Source: Novosphingobium aureum
Lineage (GTDB): Bacteria; Pseudomonadota; Alphaproteobacteria; Sphingomonadales; Sphingomonadaceae
Reading direction: 5' to 3'
Assembly (NCBI RefSeq): GCF_015865035.1
Contig: NZ_JADZGI010000001.1
Span: forward strand, 2,294,001-2,358,000
Length of the DNA: 64,000 nucleotides
This document shows, piece by piece, positions 16,820-25,847 of this stretch. Both the position numbers and the translations under genes were made by a program. The notes under the pieces are model-generated. The model saw only the letters and a list, made by a program, of their open reading frames with translations. It ran no database searches and was not told the origin of the DNA. Numbering within the stretch: position 1 is the first letter of the stretch; every line of letters begins with the position of its first letter.

Positions 16820-17218
16820 ATGGCCTTCATCGATTTCAACGAAGCGGCGCTGCAGGCGCCCTGCGCGGCCGCCGCGCAGGCGCTCGAACCCAAGGCGGCC
16901 GAGGCGCAGCTCTCACAGGTCGAGCAGCGCGTCATCGAACTGGCGCGCCACGACGGCCTCGCCAGTCTTCGCCCGGTGCGCAAGCGCGGGCGCCTTGCCC
17001 GCCTCGTCTTCGGCCCCGATCCGGTCTCGCGCCAGCTCGCCAACGAGCGGCTCGAAGCACTGCGCAAGCTCGCCGTCCAGGCCTGGAACCAGGGCTACAC
17101 GGTCCCGGCCTCGACCCAGCGCGAGACGCTTGCGGCAGGCTACAGCGAGGCGCAGGTCGGCGCGGTGCTCGACCTGATCGGCCGCGCGCGCGGCGCGGTG
17201 GTCTCGCGCGTCGCCTGA
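16820..17218 (+). CDS. Small helical protein of unknown function, TetR-controlled candidate
   Basis: A 132-residue protein without signal peptide or membrane segment and with no family that I recognise. It appears entirely alpha-helical, with a basic middle segment (RPVRKRGRLARLVFG, about residues 52-66) and a C-terminal helix-turn-helix-like stretch ending in GYSEAQVGAVLDLIGRARG, so nucleic-acid binding is possible but unproven. The N-terminal NEAALQAP-type helix could mediate self-association. ATG 16820 is chosen because GGGAGTGA lies directly upstream; an in-frame ATG at 16649 would place the start inside the folded leader. The upstream promoter with flanking TetR operators and the long leader imply tight, two-level control. 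Confidence 0.75.
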   Translation: MAFIDFNEAALQAPCAAAAQALEPKAAEAQLSQVEQRVIELARHDGLASLRPVRKRGRLARLVFGPDPVSRQLANERLEALRKLAVQAWNQGYTVPASTQRETLAAGYSEAQVGAVLDLIGRARGAVVSRVA

Positions 17219-17248
17219 CACCCGAGACGCGTTGCTCTACTCTGGGCC

Positions 17249-18256
17249 CTACTGGGGCGGCATGTTCATGTGCAGCGGGATCGAGAAGTCGAGCCAGAAC
17301 GAGGAGCCCTTGAGCCGGTTGGTCACATCGACCTCCTGCATCACCCGCCCACGGAACGTCGCGGGAGCGCGCCCCATCTGCACGTTGGTCGCCGCCGTCA
17401 CGCCGAAGGCCAGCGCTTCGCCGCGAAACGGGCCGAGCGCGCCGCCATCGTCGCTGACCTGCTTGACGTAATAGCTCTGCAGGCCGAACGAGAAGGCAGG
17501 CGAGACGATCTTCTCCAGCGCCGCCTCGAGGTGCATCTCGTCGCCGCTGTCGTAGCCGTTGGTCTCGTTGCTGCCGTTGAAGGTGTAGCCGCCTTTCACC
17601 GAAAGGTCCCAGCCAGCCTCGGCATCGTGCCAGCTCGCCGCCATCGAGGTATCGACCGCCCAGCGATGCAGCGAGAGATTGGCGAGCCCGCTCTCGCGGA
17701 AGTGACCGATCGGCACGTTGACCATGCTCGAGACCTGCAGGTGCAGGTCGCCCTCCTTCCAGCCGAGCATCGCGACGCCGACCGGGTCGCCCGTCGTCAG
17801 CGCGGTATCGTGGACGCTCGCCGAGAGCGAACCGCCGCCCGGCCGTTCGAGCACGCCCGCGGCATCGAGCATCGGCGCGCCATAGGGCAAGGTCACGCCC
17901 ACTGCGAAAGTCCCGCCCAGAAAGTCGGTCGAGGGCACGAAGAGCATCGTCGCGAACTCGGCGACCACGGTAAGGTCGACACCGGCAACCACGCGCCCGT
18001 TGACCGGTAGCTCGCGCTCGATCCCGGCATCGCCGTCGTAGACCCAGGTGATCTTGTCGAAGTAGACGCCCTCGAGCGGTGCCATGACCGCCGTTCCCGG
18101 GCCGCCCGATCCGTGAAGGTATAGCGAGACCCCGCTCTCGGTTGCCTGCGCCACGCCGGGCACGAACATGGCCAGCGCCGCGCCCGCCGCACTGAGGCCG
18201 ACGCTGCGCCACCGCCATGATTCCTGCCCGCACCTGCCTGTTCCTGAAAGCGCCAT
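17249..18256 (-). CDS. SphA/phenol meta-pathway type outer-membrane protein
   Basis: A 335-residue protein with a signal peptide (cleaved near residue 39, AQA-TES) and a beta-rich body of alternating strands, for example GGTFAVGVTLPYGAP, KGGYTFNGSNETNGYDSGDEMHLEAA and ATFRGRVMQEVD. It fits the SphA / MetA-pathway-of-phenol-degradation family, thought to be outer-membrane channels or transport proteins for hydrophobic compounds. The ATG has the strong ribosome site GAGGGAAAAGGG. It is convergent with the 132-aa gene (30 bases between stops) and divergent from arsB (243 bases). No aromatic catabolic enzymes are nearby, so the substrate is unknown. Confidence 0.82.
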   Translation of the reverse strand: MALSGTGRCGQESWRWRSVGLSAAGAALAMFVPGVAQATESGVSLYLHGSGGPGTAVMAPLEGVYFDKITWVYDGDAGIERELPVNGRVVAGVDLTVVAEFATMLFVPSTDFLGGTFAVGVTLPYGAPMLDAAGVLERPGGGSLSASVHDTALTTGDPVGVAMLGWKEGDLHLQVSSMVNVPIGHFRESGLANLSLHRWAVDTSMAASWHDAEAGWDLSVKGGYTFNGSNETNGYDSGDEMHLEAALEKIVSPAFSFGLQSYYVKQVSDDGGALGPFRGEALAFGVTAATNVQMGRAPATFRGRVMQEVDVTNRLKGSSFWLDFSIPLHMNMPPQ

Positions 18257-18499
18257 GGCCCTTTTCCCTCATGTTCCTGACCCTTGCGATCCTAGGGACC
18301 GGGCACGTCTTGCTAATCGGGGTTAGTCCCGAGGCCGGGGCGCGTCCTTCCCGCAAGGCCGGGTTCTTGCCGCAGTTCCATCACCGTTGACCGCGCAAGG
18401 TCCCATCGTTAATTCGCGATGGATGACGACCACGCCCGCTGCTGCCGCCTCCAGCCCCTGCCATCTGCGCCATCGCCATTTGCGTCAGGGACAAAGCCG

Positions 18500-19801
18500 A
18501 TGATCGCGGCTCTTGCCATCTTCCTCGTCACGATCACGCTGGTGATCTGGCAGCCGCGCGGCCTCGGCATCGGCTGGAGCGCGATGGGCGGCGCGCTCTT
18601 CGCGCTGCTGACCGGCGTGATCACGCTCACCGACATCCCCATCGTGTGGGACATCATCTGGAACGCGACCGGGGCCTTCGTCGCGGTCATCCTGATCAGC
18701 CTGATCCTCGACGAGGCGGGCTTCTTCGAGTGGTCCGCGCTCCACGTCGCGCGCTGGGGCCGGGGTAACGGGCGCGCACTCTTCGCGCTGGTGGTGCTGC
18801 TGGGCGCGCTCGTCGCGGCCTTCTTCGCCAACGACGGCGCGGCGCTCATCCTCACCCCGATCGTGCTCGCCATGTTGCGCGCGCTGGGACAGGGCGAGCG
18901 CGCGACGCTGGCCTTCGTCATGGCAGCGGGCTTCATCGCCGATACCGCGAGCCTGCCGCTTGTCGTCTCGAACCTCGTCAACATCGTCTCGGCCGACTTC
19001 TTCGACATCGGCTTCGGCGATTATGCGCTGGTGATGATCCCGGTGGACCTCGTCGCCATCGCCGCGACGCTGGGCGCCCTCATGCTGTTCTTCCGCAAGG
19101 ACATTCCCGAGGTCTACGACGTGGCGCAGCTGCGCGCGCCCGACGCTGCGATCCGCGACCGCGCGACCTTTCGCGCCGGCTGGGTGGTGCTCGCAGGCCT
19201 GCTGCTCGGCTTCTTCGTGCTCGACCCGATGGGCGTGCCGATCAGCGCGGTCGCGGCCTGCGGCGCACTGGCGCTGATCGCGGTCGCCGCGCGCGGACAC
19301 ACAATTGCCACGCGCAAGGTCATCCGCGAAGCGCCGTGGCAGGTCGTGATCTTCTCGCTGGGGATGTATCTCGTCGTCTTCGGGCTGAAGAACGCCGGGC
19401 TGACGCAGGCCCTCGCCGGGCTGCTGGAGTGGAGCGCGCATGGCGGCGTTTGGGGCGCGACCTTCGGCACCGGCGTGCTTGCCGCGGTGCTATCCTCGAT
19501 CATGAACAACATGCCCACCGTCCTCGTCGGCGCGCTCTCGATCGATGGCACCATGCTCGATGGAGCAATGCATGGCGAAGCGGTGCGCACGGCGATGGTC
19601 TACGCCAACGTGATCGGCTGCGACCTCGGGCCCAAGATCACCCCGATCGGCTCGCTCGCGACGCTGCTGTGGCTGCACGTGCTGAGGCAGAAGGGCGTCG
19701 TCATCGGCTGGGGCTACTACTTCCGCCTCGGCGTGACGCTAACCACCCCGATCCTGCTGCTCACCCTCGCCGCGCTGGCCCTGCGCCTGACGCTGGCCTG
19801 A
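18500..19801 (+). CDS. arsB: ArsB-type arsenite efflux permease
   Basis: A 433-residue inner-membrane protein with about 12 hydrophobic helices that matches ArsB closely: IFLVTITLVIWQPRGLGIGW at the start, ILDEAGFFEWSALHVARWGR, FFANDGAALILTPIV, MAAGFIADTASLPLVVSNL and FFRKDIPEVYD in the central part. ArsB exports arsenite or antimonite using the proton gradient, alone or with ArsA. ATG 18500 is used because it opens the first helix directly and follows AGGGA. No arsR, arsC, arsA or acr genes are near, so the gene is an orphan here. Confidence 0.9.
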   Translation: MIAALAIFLVTITLVIWQPRGLGIGWSAMGGALFALLTGVITLTDIPIVWDIIWNATGAFVAVILISLILDEAGFFEWSALHVARWGRGNGRALFALVVLLGALVAAFFANDGAALILTPIVLAMLRALGQGERATLAFVMAAGFIADTASLPLVVSNLVNIVSADFFDIGFGDYALVMIPVDLVAIAATLGALMLFFRKDIPEVYDVAQLRAPDAAIRDRATFRAGWVVLAGLLLGFFVLDPMGVPISAVAACGALALIAVAARGHTIATRKVIREAPWQVVIFSLGMYLVVFGLKNAGLTQALAGLLEWSAHGGVWGATFGTGVLAAVLSSIMNNMPTVLVGALSIDGTMLDGAMHGEAVRTAMVYANVIGCDLGPKITPIGSLATLLWLHVLRQKGVVIGWGYYFRLGVTLTTPILLLTLAALALRLTLA

Positions 19802-19803
19802 GC

Positions 19804-19830
19804 GGGACGCGCGCTTGCCTGCGCGCGCCC
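19804..19830. terminator. Hairpin between convergent arsB and DUF6702 genes
   Basis: A 7-bp perfect stem of alternating CG (19808-19814 with 19821-19827), loop TTGCCT, extended by GGG/CCC across one bulged A. It lies in the 39 bases between the two stop codons and could stop transcription from either side. No T run is present. Confidence 0.45.
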
Positions 19831-19840
19831 CGGCCCCGTG

Positions 19841-20350
19841 TCAGTCGAGCGCGACCTCGTGGATCTCGCTGCCCGCAAAGCGCAGCGTGCGCACGCTCTT
19901 GGCCGTATGGACCATCGCCTGGTCGACCTGTCCGGGATAGACATCGCGCAGGATGGTCGAGGCGATCTCGATCGTCTTCGCGCCCTCGGGCAGCGTGCCG
20001 ACGAGATCGAAGCGCACCTGGCTGGCGCCGATGTACGAGGCCACGTAGCGCAGCATGACCGGCTCGCCATCGACGCTGAGCGTGAAATGGCGCAGCAGGT
20101 AGCGCTTGAGCGCCGCGATTGCCTCGGGATCATCGAGGCTGACCTGCGCTTCGGGTGCGATCGCGGCCAGCGCCGGCTCGATGTCGTGCGCCTCGAAGCG
20201 GTGCGAGACCGCGAGCCTGCCATCTGCCTCGACGCGCACCACGCTCATCGCGTCATGCCCGCGATGGGCGAGCGCCGCAGGGGCACCCGCCATCGTCAGG
20301 GCCGGAAGCAGCGCGCAGGCGGCTGCAAGGCGGATCATCATCGTCTTCAT
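19841..20350 (-). CDS. DUF6702-family exported protein
   Basis: A 169-residue secreted protein. The signal peptide covers about residues 1-28 (MKTMMIRLAAACALLPALTM, cleavage after ALA). The mature start HRGHDAMSVVRV and the SHRFEAHDIEPAL segment are typical of DUF6702. The role is not known. ATG 20350 starts 10 bases after the stop of the M1 peptidase gene, with GAGG between, so the two are one transcript with coupled translation. DUF6702 proteins commonly accompany M1 peptidases in this position. Confidence 0.8.
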   Translation of the reverse strand: MKTMMIRLAAACALLPALTMAGAPAALAHRGHDAMSVVRVEADGRLAVSHRFEAHDIEPALAAIAPEAQVSLDDPEAIAALKRYLLRHFTLSVDGEPVMLRYVASYIGASQVRFDLVGTLPEGAKTIEIASTILRDVYPGQVDQAMVHTAKSVRTLRFAGSEIHEVALD

Positions 20351-20360
20351 CGTGCCAGCC

Positions 20361-22772
20361 TCAATCGCGCTCGGGCGCATCGTAAGTGCGCAGCGAGTCG
20401 GGCAGGACCTTGACGTTGGAATCCTTCATCCGGTTGGTCGCCTCGTCGCGCGTGTCGATGCCCAGCGTCTTGTCTTCGATGTTGCCCGAGTAGACGTTGT
20501 TCGACCGGTCGGCGTCGGCGGTCTCCCAGAGCGGATCGAGCTCGGCCTTGGCCAGCGTCTTTTCGGTGACGTACTGCCAGGTGACCTTGCGGTTGTTGTA
20601 GCGCCAGATCTCGGCCGGGATGCGCGCGGTCTTCGAGGACCCGTCGGTGAAGTCCATCTTGAGGATCACCGGCATGACCAGACCACCCTTGTTCGAGAAG
20701 GTGAAGCGGTAGAAATTGTCCTTCACCTCGCGCGCCGCGCGCTCCTCGGGGGTCAGGTCCTCGAGCGCACCCTTGGCCTTCTTGCGGTCCTTAGCCGTCG
20801 CGTCGAGCGGGTCGATGCTGTCGTAGAAGTCGCGCGTCGAGGGATCGCGCTCGACCACGGTCTGCTGCGTATTGCGCGAGGCGGTCAGCGAACCCGGCTC
20901 CTTGCCGCGCTCGGCAATGCGGCGCTTTGCGGCAGCGTCGGCATCCGAGGGCTCGAGCCGCGCCTTGACCACCTTGTCGAGCGAGATGTCGACGTGGTCG
21001 GTCGAATAGAACCAGCCGCGCCAGAACCAGTCGAGATCGACGCCGCTGCTCTCCTCCATCGTGCGGAAGAAGTCATAGGGCGTCGGGTGCTTGAAGCGCC
21101 AGCGCGTCGCGTATTCACGGAAGGCCCGGTCGAACAGCTCGCGGCCCAGCACCGTCTCGCGCAGGATGGTGAGCGCGGTCGCGGGCTTGCCGTAGCCATT
21201 GGCGCCGAACTGCAGCACCGAGTCCGACTGGGTCATGAGCGGGACCTGGTTTTCCGAGAGCATGTACTCGGCAATGTCCTTGGGCTCGCCGCGGCGAGCC
21301 GGGAAGTCCTTGTCCCACAGCTTCTCGGCCTGGAACTGGAGGAAGGTGTTGAGCCCCTCGTCCATCCAGGTCCACTGCCGCTCGTCCGAATTGACGATCA
21401 TCGGGAACCAGTCGTGCCCGACCTCGTGGATGACCACGCCGATGAGGCCGTACTTGGCGCGCTCGGTATAGGTCAGCTCGCCGGTCTTCTTGTCCTTTAC
21501 CGGACGCGGACCGTTGAAGGTGATCATGGGGTATTCCATGCCGCCGACCGGACCGTTGACCGACTGCGCCACCGGATAGGGATAGGGGAACGCGAAGTGG
21601 CCGTAGACGTCGATGGTATGCGCGATCGACTTGGTCGAATAGGCATCCCACAGCGGGCGCGCTTCCTTGGGGAAGAAGCTCATCGCCATGACCAGCGGCT
21701 GATCGGCATAGTCCTGCTTCACGCCCATCGCGTCCCAGGCGAACTTGCGCGACGAGGCCCAGCCGAAGTCGCGCACGTTCTCGGCGGCGAAGACCCAGGT
21801 CTTCTCGCCCGAGGCCTTGCCCTTCTCGGCTGCGACGGCTTCGGCAGGCGTCACGATGTAGACCGGGCTGGTCGCGCCCTTGGCCTTCTCGAGCCGGTCG
21901 CGCTGCGCGGCGCTGAGCGCGCTGTCGGGGTTCTGCAGCACGCCGGTCGCGGAGACCACGTGATCGGCAGGCACCGTCAGCGCGACGTTGTAGTCACCGA
22001 ATTCGAGGGTGAACTCGCCCGAGCCGATGAATGCCTTGTTGTGCCAGCCCTCGTAGTCCGAATAGACCGCGAGGCGCGGGAACCACTGCGCGCCCTCGAA
22101 GATGCAGTTGCCGTCCTCGCCCGCCTGGGTGAAGCACTCGTAGCCCGAGCGGCCGCCCACGACCTTGTTCTCGACCATCGGGAACGACCATTCGATGGTG
22201 AAGCGCGTCTCGCCGCCGTTGCCCGGCACCGCTTCGCCCAGATCGATGCGCAGCAGGCTGTCGACCACGGTATAGGGCAGCGCATTGCCCGCAGCGTCGC
22301 GGATGGCGGCGATGGTGAAGCCGCCTTCCCACTCCTGCATGCGCTTGGCGCGGCGCACTTCGGCGAGGCTGATCGTGTCGCCCGAGACGGTCTGCGCCAT
22401 CTGGGAGATCGAATCGTGCTTGTAGTTGTTCTGGTCGAGCAGCAGCCACAGGTAGGGCAGCGCGTCGGGCGAATTGTTGGTGTAGGTGATCGTCTCGGTC
22501 CCGCTCACCGAGCGCTTGCCCTCGTCGAGGCGAGCCTTGACGTCGTAGTCGACCTTCTGCTGCCAGTAGCGATAGCCCGGCGCGCCCGAGGCGTTGCGGT
22601 AGTCGGTGGGCGTGGGCCATTCCTCGCCCTCGAGCTGGCGGAACTTGTCCTCGAACTTGCCCTTGGTCTGCTCGAGCGGATTGGCGATGGCCTGACCGCT
22701 CAGCGCGAGCGCAGCAAAGGAAACCGTGGCGCAAAGCAGCGCGCCGCGACGGACGACAGATGTGACTGGCAA
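20361..22772 (-). CDS. M1-family zinc metallopeptidase, exported
   Basis: About 803 residues, with a signal peptide ending near residue 31 (GQAIA-NPLEQ) and a gluzincin catalytic domain. The substrate-binding motif GGMEY is near residues 408-412, and the zinc site HEVGHDW is near 446-452 with the third ligand Glu in WMDEG about 20 residues on. The enzyme should be a periplasmic or surface-anchored aminopeptidase. The start is taken as TTG 22772, since AGGGG lies 8 bases upstream and a signal peptide begins at once; a TTG at 22805 would add 11 residues. It is followed by the DUF6702 gene. Confidence 0.88.
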   Translation of the reverse strand: MPVTSVVRRGALLCATVSFAALALSGQAIANPLEQTKGKFEDKFRQLEGEEWPTPTDYRNASGAPGYRYWQQKVDYDVKARLDEGKRSVSGTETITYTNNSPDALPYLWLLLDQNNYKHDSISQMAQTVSGDTISLAEVRRAKRMQEWEGGFTIAAIRDAAGNALPYTVVDSLLRIDLGEAVPGNGGETRFTIEWSFPMVENKVVGGRSGYECFTQAGEDGNCIFEGAQWFPRLAVYSDYEGWHNKAFIGSGEFTLEFGDYNVALTVPADHVVSATGVLQNPDSALSAAQRDRLEKAKGATSPVYIVTPAEAVAAEKGKASGEKTWVFAAENVRDFGWASSRKFAWDAMGVKQDYADQPLVMAMSFFPKEARPLWDAYSTKSIAHTIDVYGHFAFPYPYPVAQSVNGPVGGMEYPMITFNGPRPVKDKKTGELTYTERAKYGLIGVVIHEVGHDWFPMIVNSDERQWTWMDEGLNTFLQFQAEKLWDKDFPARRGEPKDIAEYMLSENQVPLMTQSDSVLQFGANGYGKPATALTILRETVLGRELFDRAFREYATRWRFKHPTPYDFFRTMEESSGVDLDWFWRGWFYSTDHVDISLDKVVKARLEPSDADAAAKRRIAERGKEPGSLTASRNTQQTVVERDPSTRDFYDSIDPLDATAKDRKKAKGALEDLTPEERAAREVKDNFYRFTFSNKGGLVMPVILKMDFTDGSSKTARIPAEIWRYNNRKVTWQYVTEKTLAKAELDPLWETADADRSNNVYSGNIEDKTLGIDTRDEATNRMKDSNVKVLPDSLRTYDAPERD

Positions 22773-23235
22773 GAAGATACCCCTGAATTGACCCGGCCGG
22801 GACAATGATATGGGGTTACACGTGTGTCAACGCACACTGTTTGGGCAAGGCAGGCTTCTCCCCAACCGATGTCCCGACGCCAACTCAGGTGCAAGCCATA
22901 GGCCTGACCGAACTGCTTTTTTTGCAAATTTTTGGCGGACTGGCGATATGATCTTCAGGGGCACTCAGCGAGGCGCGGCGAAGAATCTCGGCCAACATCT
23001 GTTCAAGACCGAAGAAGCAGATGCAATTGCTGCCCCCTTCTGGTTGATCAGCCTAGGCACAGGACAGCTGCGGCTCACACCGCGTCGGCTGCCGCCCCCT
23101 GAGAGACGCTCAGCCACCATTTTCCGGACCTCAAAAGCGGACCGGGCGCTCTCCCCCTTCGCACGAAGCAGGACGCGGCCATAGGGACATGTCTCATTCG
23201 AGAAGAGAGAGGTAAGACGCCGCAAATCGCCAGTG
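22773..23235. other. Intergenic region between M1 peptidase and Lrp genes
   Basis: About 460 bases with no gene I can support. It holds an AT-rich patch around 22915-22945 (runs of T and A) and a small hairpin GTGTG/CACAC at 22822-22837, which may belong to the promoter of the M1 peptidase. Short open frames on both strands (22810-23184 plus, 22965-23270 minus) show no ribosome site, family feature or typical codon use. Confidence 0.4.
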
Positions 23236-23664
23236 TCATGCCAGCGACCGCAGCAGGATGCTTGTCTCACTGTTGAGCACGCCTTCGATCATGCGCACCT
23301 CTCGCAGGACCCGGTCGAAGTCGGGAAGCGTCGGGCTGACGATCTCGGCGACGAGGTCCCAGGCGCCGTTGGTGGTGTGCAGGGCATGGATCTCACGGAT
23401 CCCGCGCAAGAGGCGGATCACCGCATCGGTGGAACGGCCCTCGACCTCGACCAGCATGATCGCGCGGATCGCTCCCGAGGGCGCTTCTTCCTGCGCACGA
23501 ATGGTGAAGCCCAGGATCGCTCCGCTCTGAACGAGACGGTCTAGCCGGGTCTGCACCGTCGCGCGCGACACGCCAAGAATCTGCGCGATCTTGGAGACGG
23601 GCGCACGCCCGTCGGTACGCAGGATGCCGATCAGGCTGTGATCCAGCTTGTCGAGAGATATCAT
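23236..23664 (-). CDS. Lrp/AsnC-family transcriptional regulator
   Basis: A 142-residue regulator with an N-terminal helix-turn-helix (LDHSLIGILRTDGRAPVSKI to GVSRATVQTRLDRLV, about residues 4-48) and a C-terminal RAM effector-binding domain (IRAIMLVEVEGR onward). Proteins of this type bind an amino acid and control its catabolism. It is divergent from ornithine cyclodeaminase and a CtlX-like hydrolase, so ornithine, citrulline or arginine is the likely effector. ATG 23664 is preferred over an upstream TTG. Confidence 0.9.
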   Translation of the reverse strand: MISLDKLDHSLIGILRTDGRAPVSKIAQILGVSRATVQTRLDRLVQSGAILGFTIRAQEEAPSGAIRAIMLVEVEGRSTDAVIRLLRGIREIHALHTTNGAWDLVAEIVSPTLPDFDRVLREVRMIEGVLNSETSILLRSLA

Positions 23665-23782
23665 GACAAATTGCTCATAACGACTATGCAAATAGACTGA
23701 AATTCGGCGCAGTTGTAGCCATTTTAGACATTCACCATGAAACTTGCCTGCCTATCCTGAGCAAAAATCAGGAGACACACAT
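23665..23782. promoter_or_regulatory. Divergent Lrp / ornithine cyclodeaminase control region
   Basis: A 118-base AT-rich spacer between two divergent starts. Lrp-type regulators bind such A/T-rich degenerate sites, so this is the natural place for control of both genes. AGGAG (about 23770-23774) is the ribosome site of the cyclodeaminase. I cannot fix individual operators by eye. Confidence 0.45.
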
Positions 23783-24814
23783 ATGGTACCTTTCGTTGGC
23801 GTTGCAGATCTTGCCGGGATCGTCGAAGCGGTAGGGCTTGAGGCCTTCCTGCGCGGCCTCGCCGAGCGGATCGAGGCCGATTTCGAGCGCTGGGAGGAAT
23901 TCGACAAGTCTCCGCGCTATGCCAGCCACGTGCCCGATGGCGTGATCGAACTCATGCCCGCGGCCGACCGCGAGTATTTCGCCTTCAAGCAGGTGAACGG
24001 CCATCCGGGCAACACCGCCGCGGGCCTTCAGACGGTTGCGGCACTGGGCGTGCTCACCCGCGTCGATACCGGCTACCCGGTCCTGGTCAGCGAAATGACC
24101 TTGCTGACCGCGCTGCGCACCGCGGCGATGTCCGCGCTTGCCGCGCGCTACCTCGCGCGCCCCGCGTCGCGGGTTCTGGCCATGATCGGACAGGGCGCGC
24201 AGTCCGAATTCCAGGCGATCGCCTTCAAGGCCCTGCTGGGCATCACGCGCGTGCAGGCCTGGGACATCGATCCGGCCGCCTCGCGCAAGTTCGCCCGGAA
24301 CCTCGCCGAAAGCGGCATCGAGGTCGTGATCGCCCCGTCCGCCGACGAGGCCGTGATCGGCGCGGACATCGTCACTACCGTCACCGCCGACAGGGTCAAC
24401 GCGCGCATCCTGAGCGCCAACATGACCGGCGCTGGCCTCCACATCAACGCGGTCGGTGGGGACTGCCCGGGCAAGACCGAGTTGGCCCCCGAAATCCTCC
24501 AGCGAGGCCGGGTCTTCGTGGAATATACCCCGCAGACCCGCATCGAAGGCGAAATCCAGCAGATGCCGGACGATTTCGAGGTCACCGAATTGTGGTCGGT
24601 CTTCTCGGGCAAGACGTCCGGGCGCACGAGCGACGAGGAGATCACGATCTTCGATTCGGTGGGCTTCGGCATCGAGGACTTTTCGGCGCTGCGCTATCTC
24701 TACGACCTCCTGCCCGAACACGCGCCGCACACCGAACTCGATCTCATTGCCCAACCGCAAGACCCGCGCGACCTGTTCGGTCTGCTCTCTCCCCGCCTGC
24801 ACGCGACGGCCTGA
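23783..24814 (+). CDS. Ornithine cyclodeaminase family protein
   Basis: A 343-residue NAD-dependent enzyme of the ornithine cyclodeaminase / mu-crystallin family, converting L-ornithine to L-proline and ammonia. It shows the nucleotide-binding loop MIGQGAQSEFQ (near residue 135), the substrate-side segment FKQVNGHPGN and a GGDCPGKTEL stretch. ATG 23783 has a textbook AGGAG ribosome site. The stop codon overlaps the start of the next gene (TGATG), a citrulline hydrolase-like protein, giving a two-step citrulline to ornithine to proline route. The divergent Lrp gene is the probable regulator. Confidence 0.9.
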   Translation: MVPFVGVADLAGIVEAVGLEAFLRGLAERIEADFERWEEFDKSPRYASHVPDGVIELMPAADREYFAFKQVNGHPGNTAAGLQTVAALGVLTRVDTGYPVLVSEMTLLTALRTAAMSALAARYLARPASRVLAMIGQGAQSEFQAIAFKALLGITRVQAWDIDPAASRKFARNLAESGIEVVIAPSADEAVIGADIVTTVTADRVNARILSANMTGAGLHINAVGGDCPGKTELAPEILQRGRVFVEYTPQTRIEGEIQQMPDDFEVTELWSVFSGKTSGRTSDEEITIFDSVGFGIEDFSALRYLYDLLPEHAPHTELDLIAQPQDPRDLFGLLSPRLHATA

Positions 24815-25749
24815 TGCCCTCGGTCCAGGCGCCCGGGGCGGTCGTGATGGTCCGCCCCCATTTCTTCGAACCCAACCCGCAAACCCGGGGTGACAACGCC
24901 TTCCAGAGCACGGCAGCCATCCGGGCCGATACCCGCACGGCGCTGGCCGAGGATGCCCATGCCGAAGTCTCGCGCGCGGCGGACCTGCTGGAGGCCGCGG
25001 GTATCCGGGTCCACCTGTTCGAAGACAGCGCGACGACGACGCCCGACTCGGTCTTTCCCAACAACTGGTTCTCGACTCACTCGGGCGGACATCTGGCGAT
25101 CTTCCCGCTCTTCGCGCCCAACCGCCGTCCCGAGCGCCGCGAGGACATCGTCGCGTTCCTCAAGCGCGAATACCGCGTCCAGGAAGTGACCGACTGGTCG
25201 GGGCTGGAGCATGATGGCCTCTACCTCGAAGGCACGGGCGCCATCGTGCTCGACCACTGCGAGCGGGTGGCTTATGCCGCCCGTTCGCAGCGCGCCAGCG
25301 AGGTCCTGCTCGAACGCTTCTGCACTCGCTTTGCCTTCGAGCCGATGATGTTCGAAGCAACCGACGCGAACGGGATGGCGATCTACCACACCAACGTCAT
25401 GCTCAGCATCGGGACACGATTTTGCGTCGCGGGCCTCGACACGCTGCGCGATGCGCGCCGCCGCGAGGAACTGCACGCGCGACTTACCGCCAACGGGCGC
25501 GAGCTGATCGCCGTAAGCCAGCAGCAGGTCGGCGAGTTCTGTGGCAACCTGATCGAGCTCGACGGGCGTTCCGGCCCCGTCATCGCGCTGTCTTCGCGTG
25601 CCCTGCGCGCGTTCGATGCCCGACAGGTCGCCCGGCTGGAGCGGGTCGCTCGCCTCGTGCCGCTCGACGTTCCGACCATCGAGATGGCAGGAGGATCGGT
25701 GCGCTGCATGTTGGCGGGCATCCACCTTGCGCCGCGTCCCGCCTCCTGA
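24814..25749 (+). CDS. ctlX: CtlX-like citrulline hydrolase / amidinotransferase family protein
   Basis: A 311-residue protein of the arginine deiminase/amidinotransferase fold. Conserved features are VMVRPHFFEPN at the start, FPNNWFSTH, the catalytic-His segment IYHTNVMLSIG and the C-terminal Cys in GGSVRCMLAGIH. Members named CtlX are proposed to hydrolyse citrulline to ornithine, and that matches its place directly after ornithine cyclodeaminase, with which it overlaps by one base. Dimethylarginine hydrolase activity is an alternative. Confidence 0.85.
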   Translation: MPSVQAPGAVVMVRPHFFEPNPQTRGDNAFQSTAAIRADTRTALAEDAHAEVSRAADLLEAAGIRVHLFEDSATTTPDSVFPNNWFSTHSGGHLAIFPLFAPNRRPERREDIVAFLKREYRVQEVTDWSGLEHDGLYLEGTGAIVLDHCERVAYAARSQRASEVLLERFCTRFAFEPMMFEATDANGMAIYHTNVMLSIGTRFCVAGLDTLRDARRREELHARLTANGRELIAVSQQQVGEFCGNLIELDGRSGPVIALSSRALRAFDARQVARLERVARLVPLDVPTIEMAGGSVRCMLAGIHLAPRPAS

Positions 25750-25847
25750 ACCCGCCAAGTTCCCGAAATCAAGCACCGGAAAACGGCGCACTTGCATCCC
25801 GATGCAGGATTTGGTCAACCTCGCGCGTGAAGGGAAGCGGCGTCCTC

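Noticed and set aside
22810..23270. Small open frames between the M1 peptidase and Lrp genes
   Set aside because: No ribosome site, no recognisable domain and atypical codon use on both strands.
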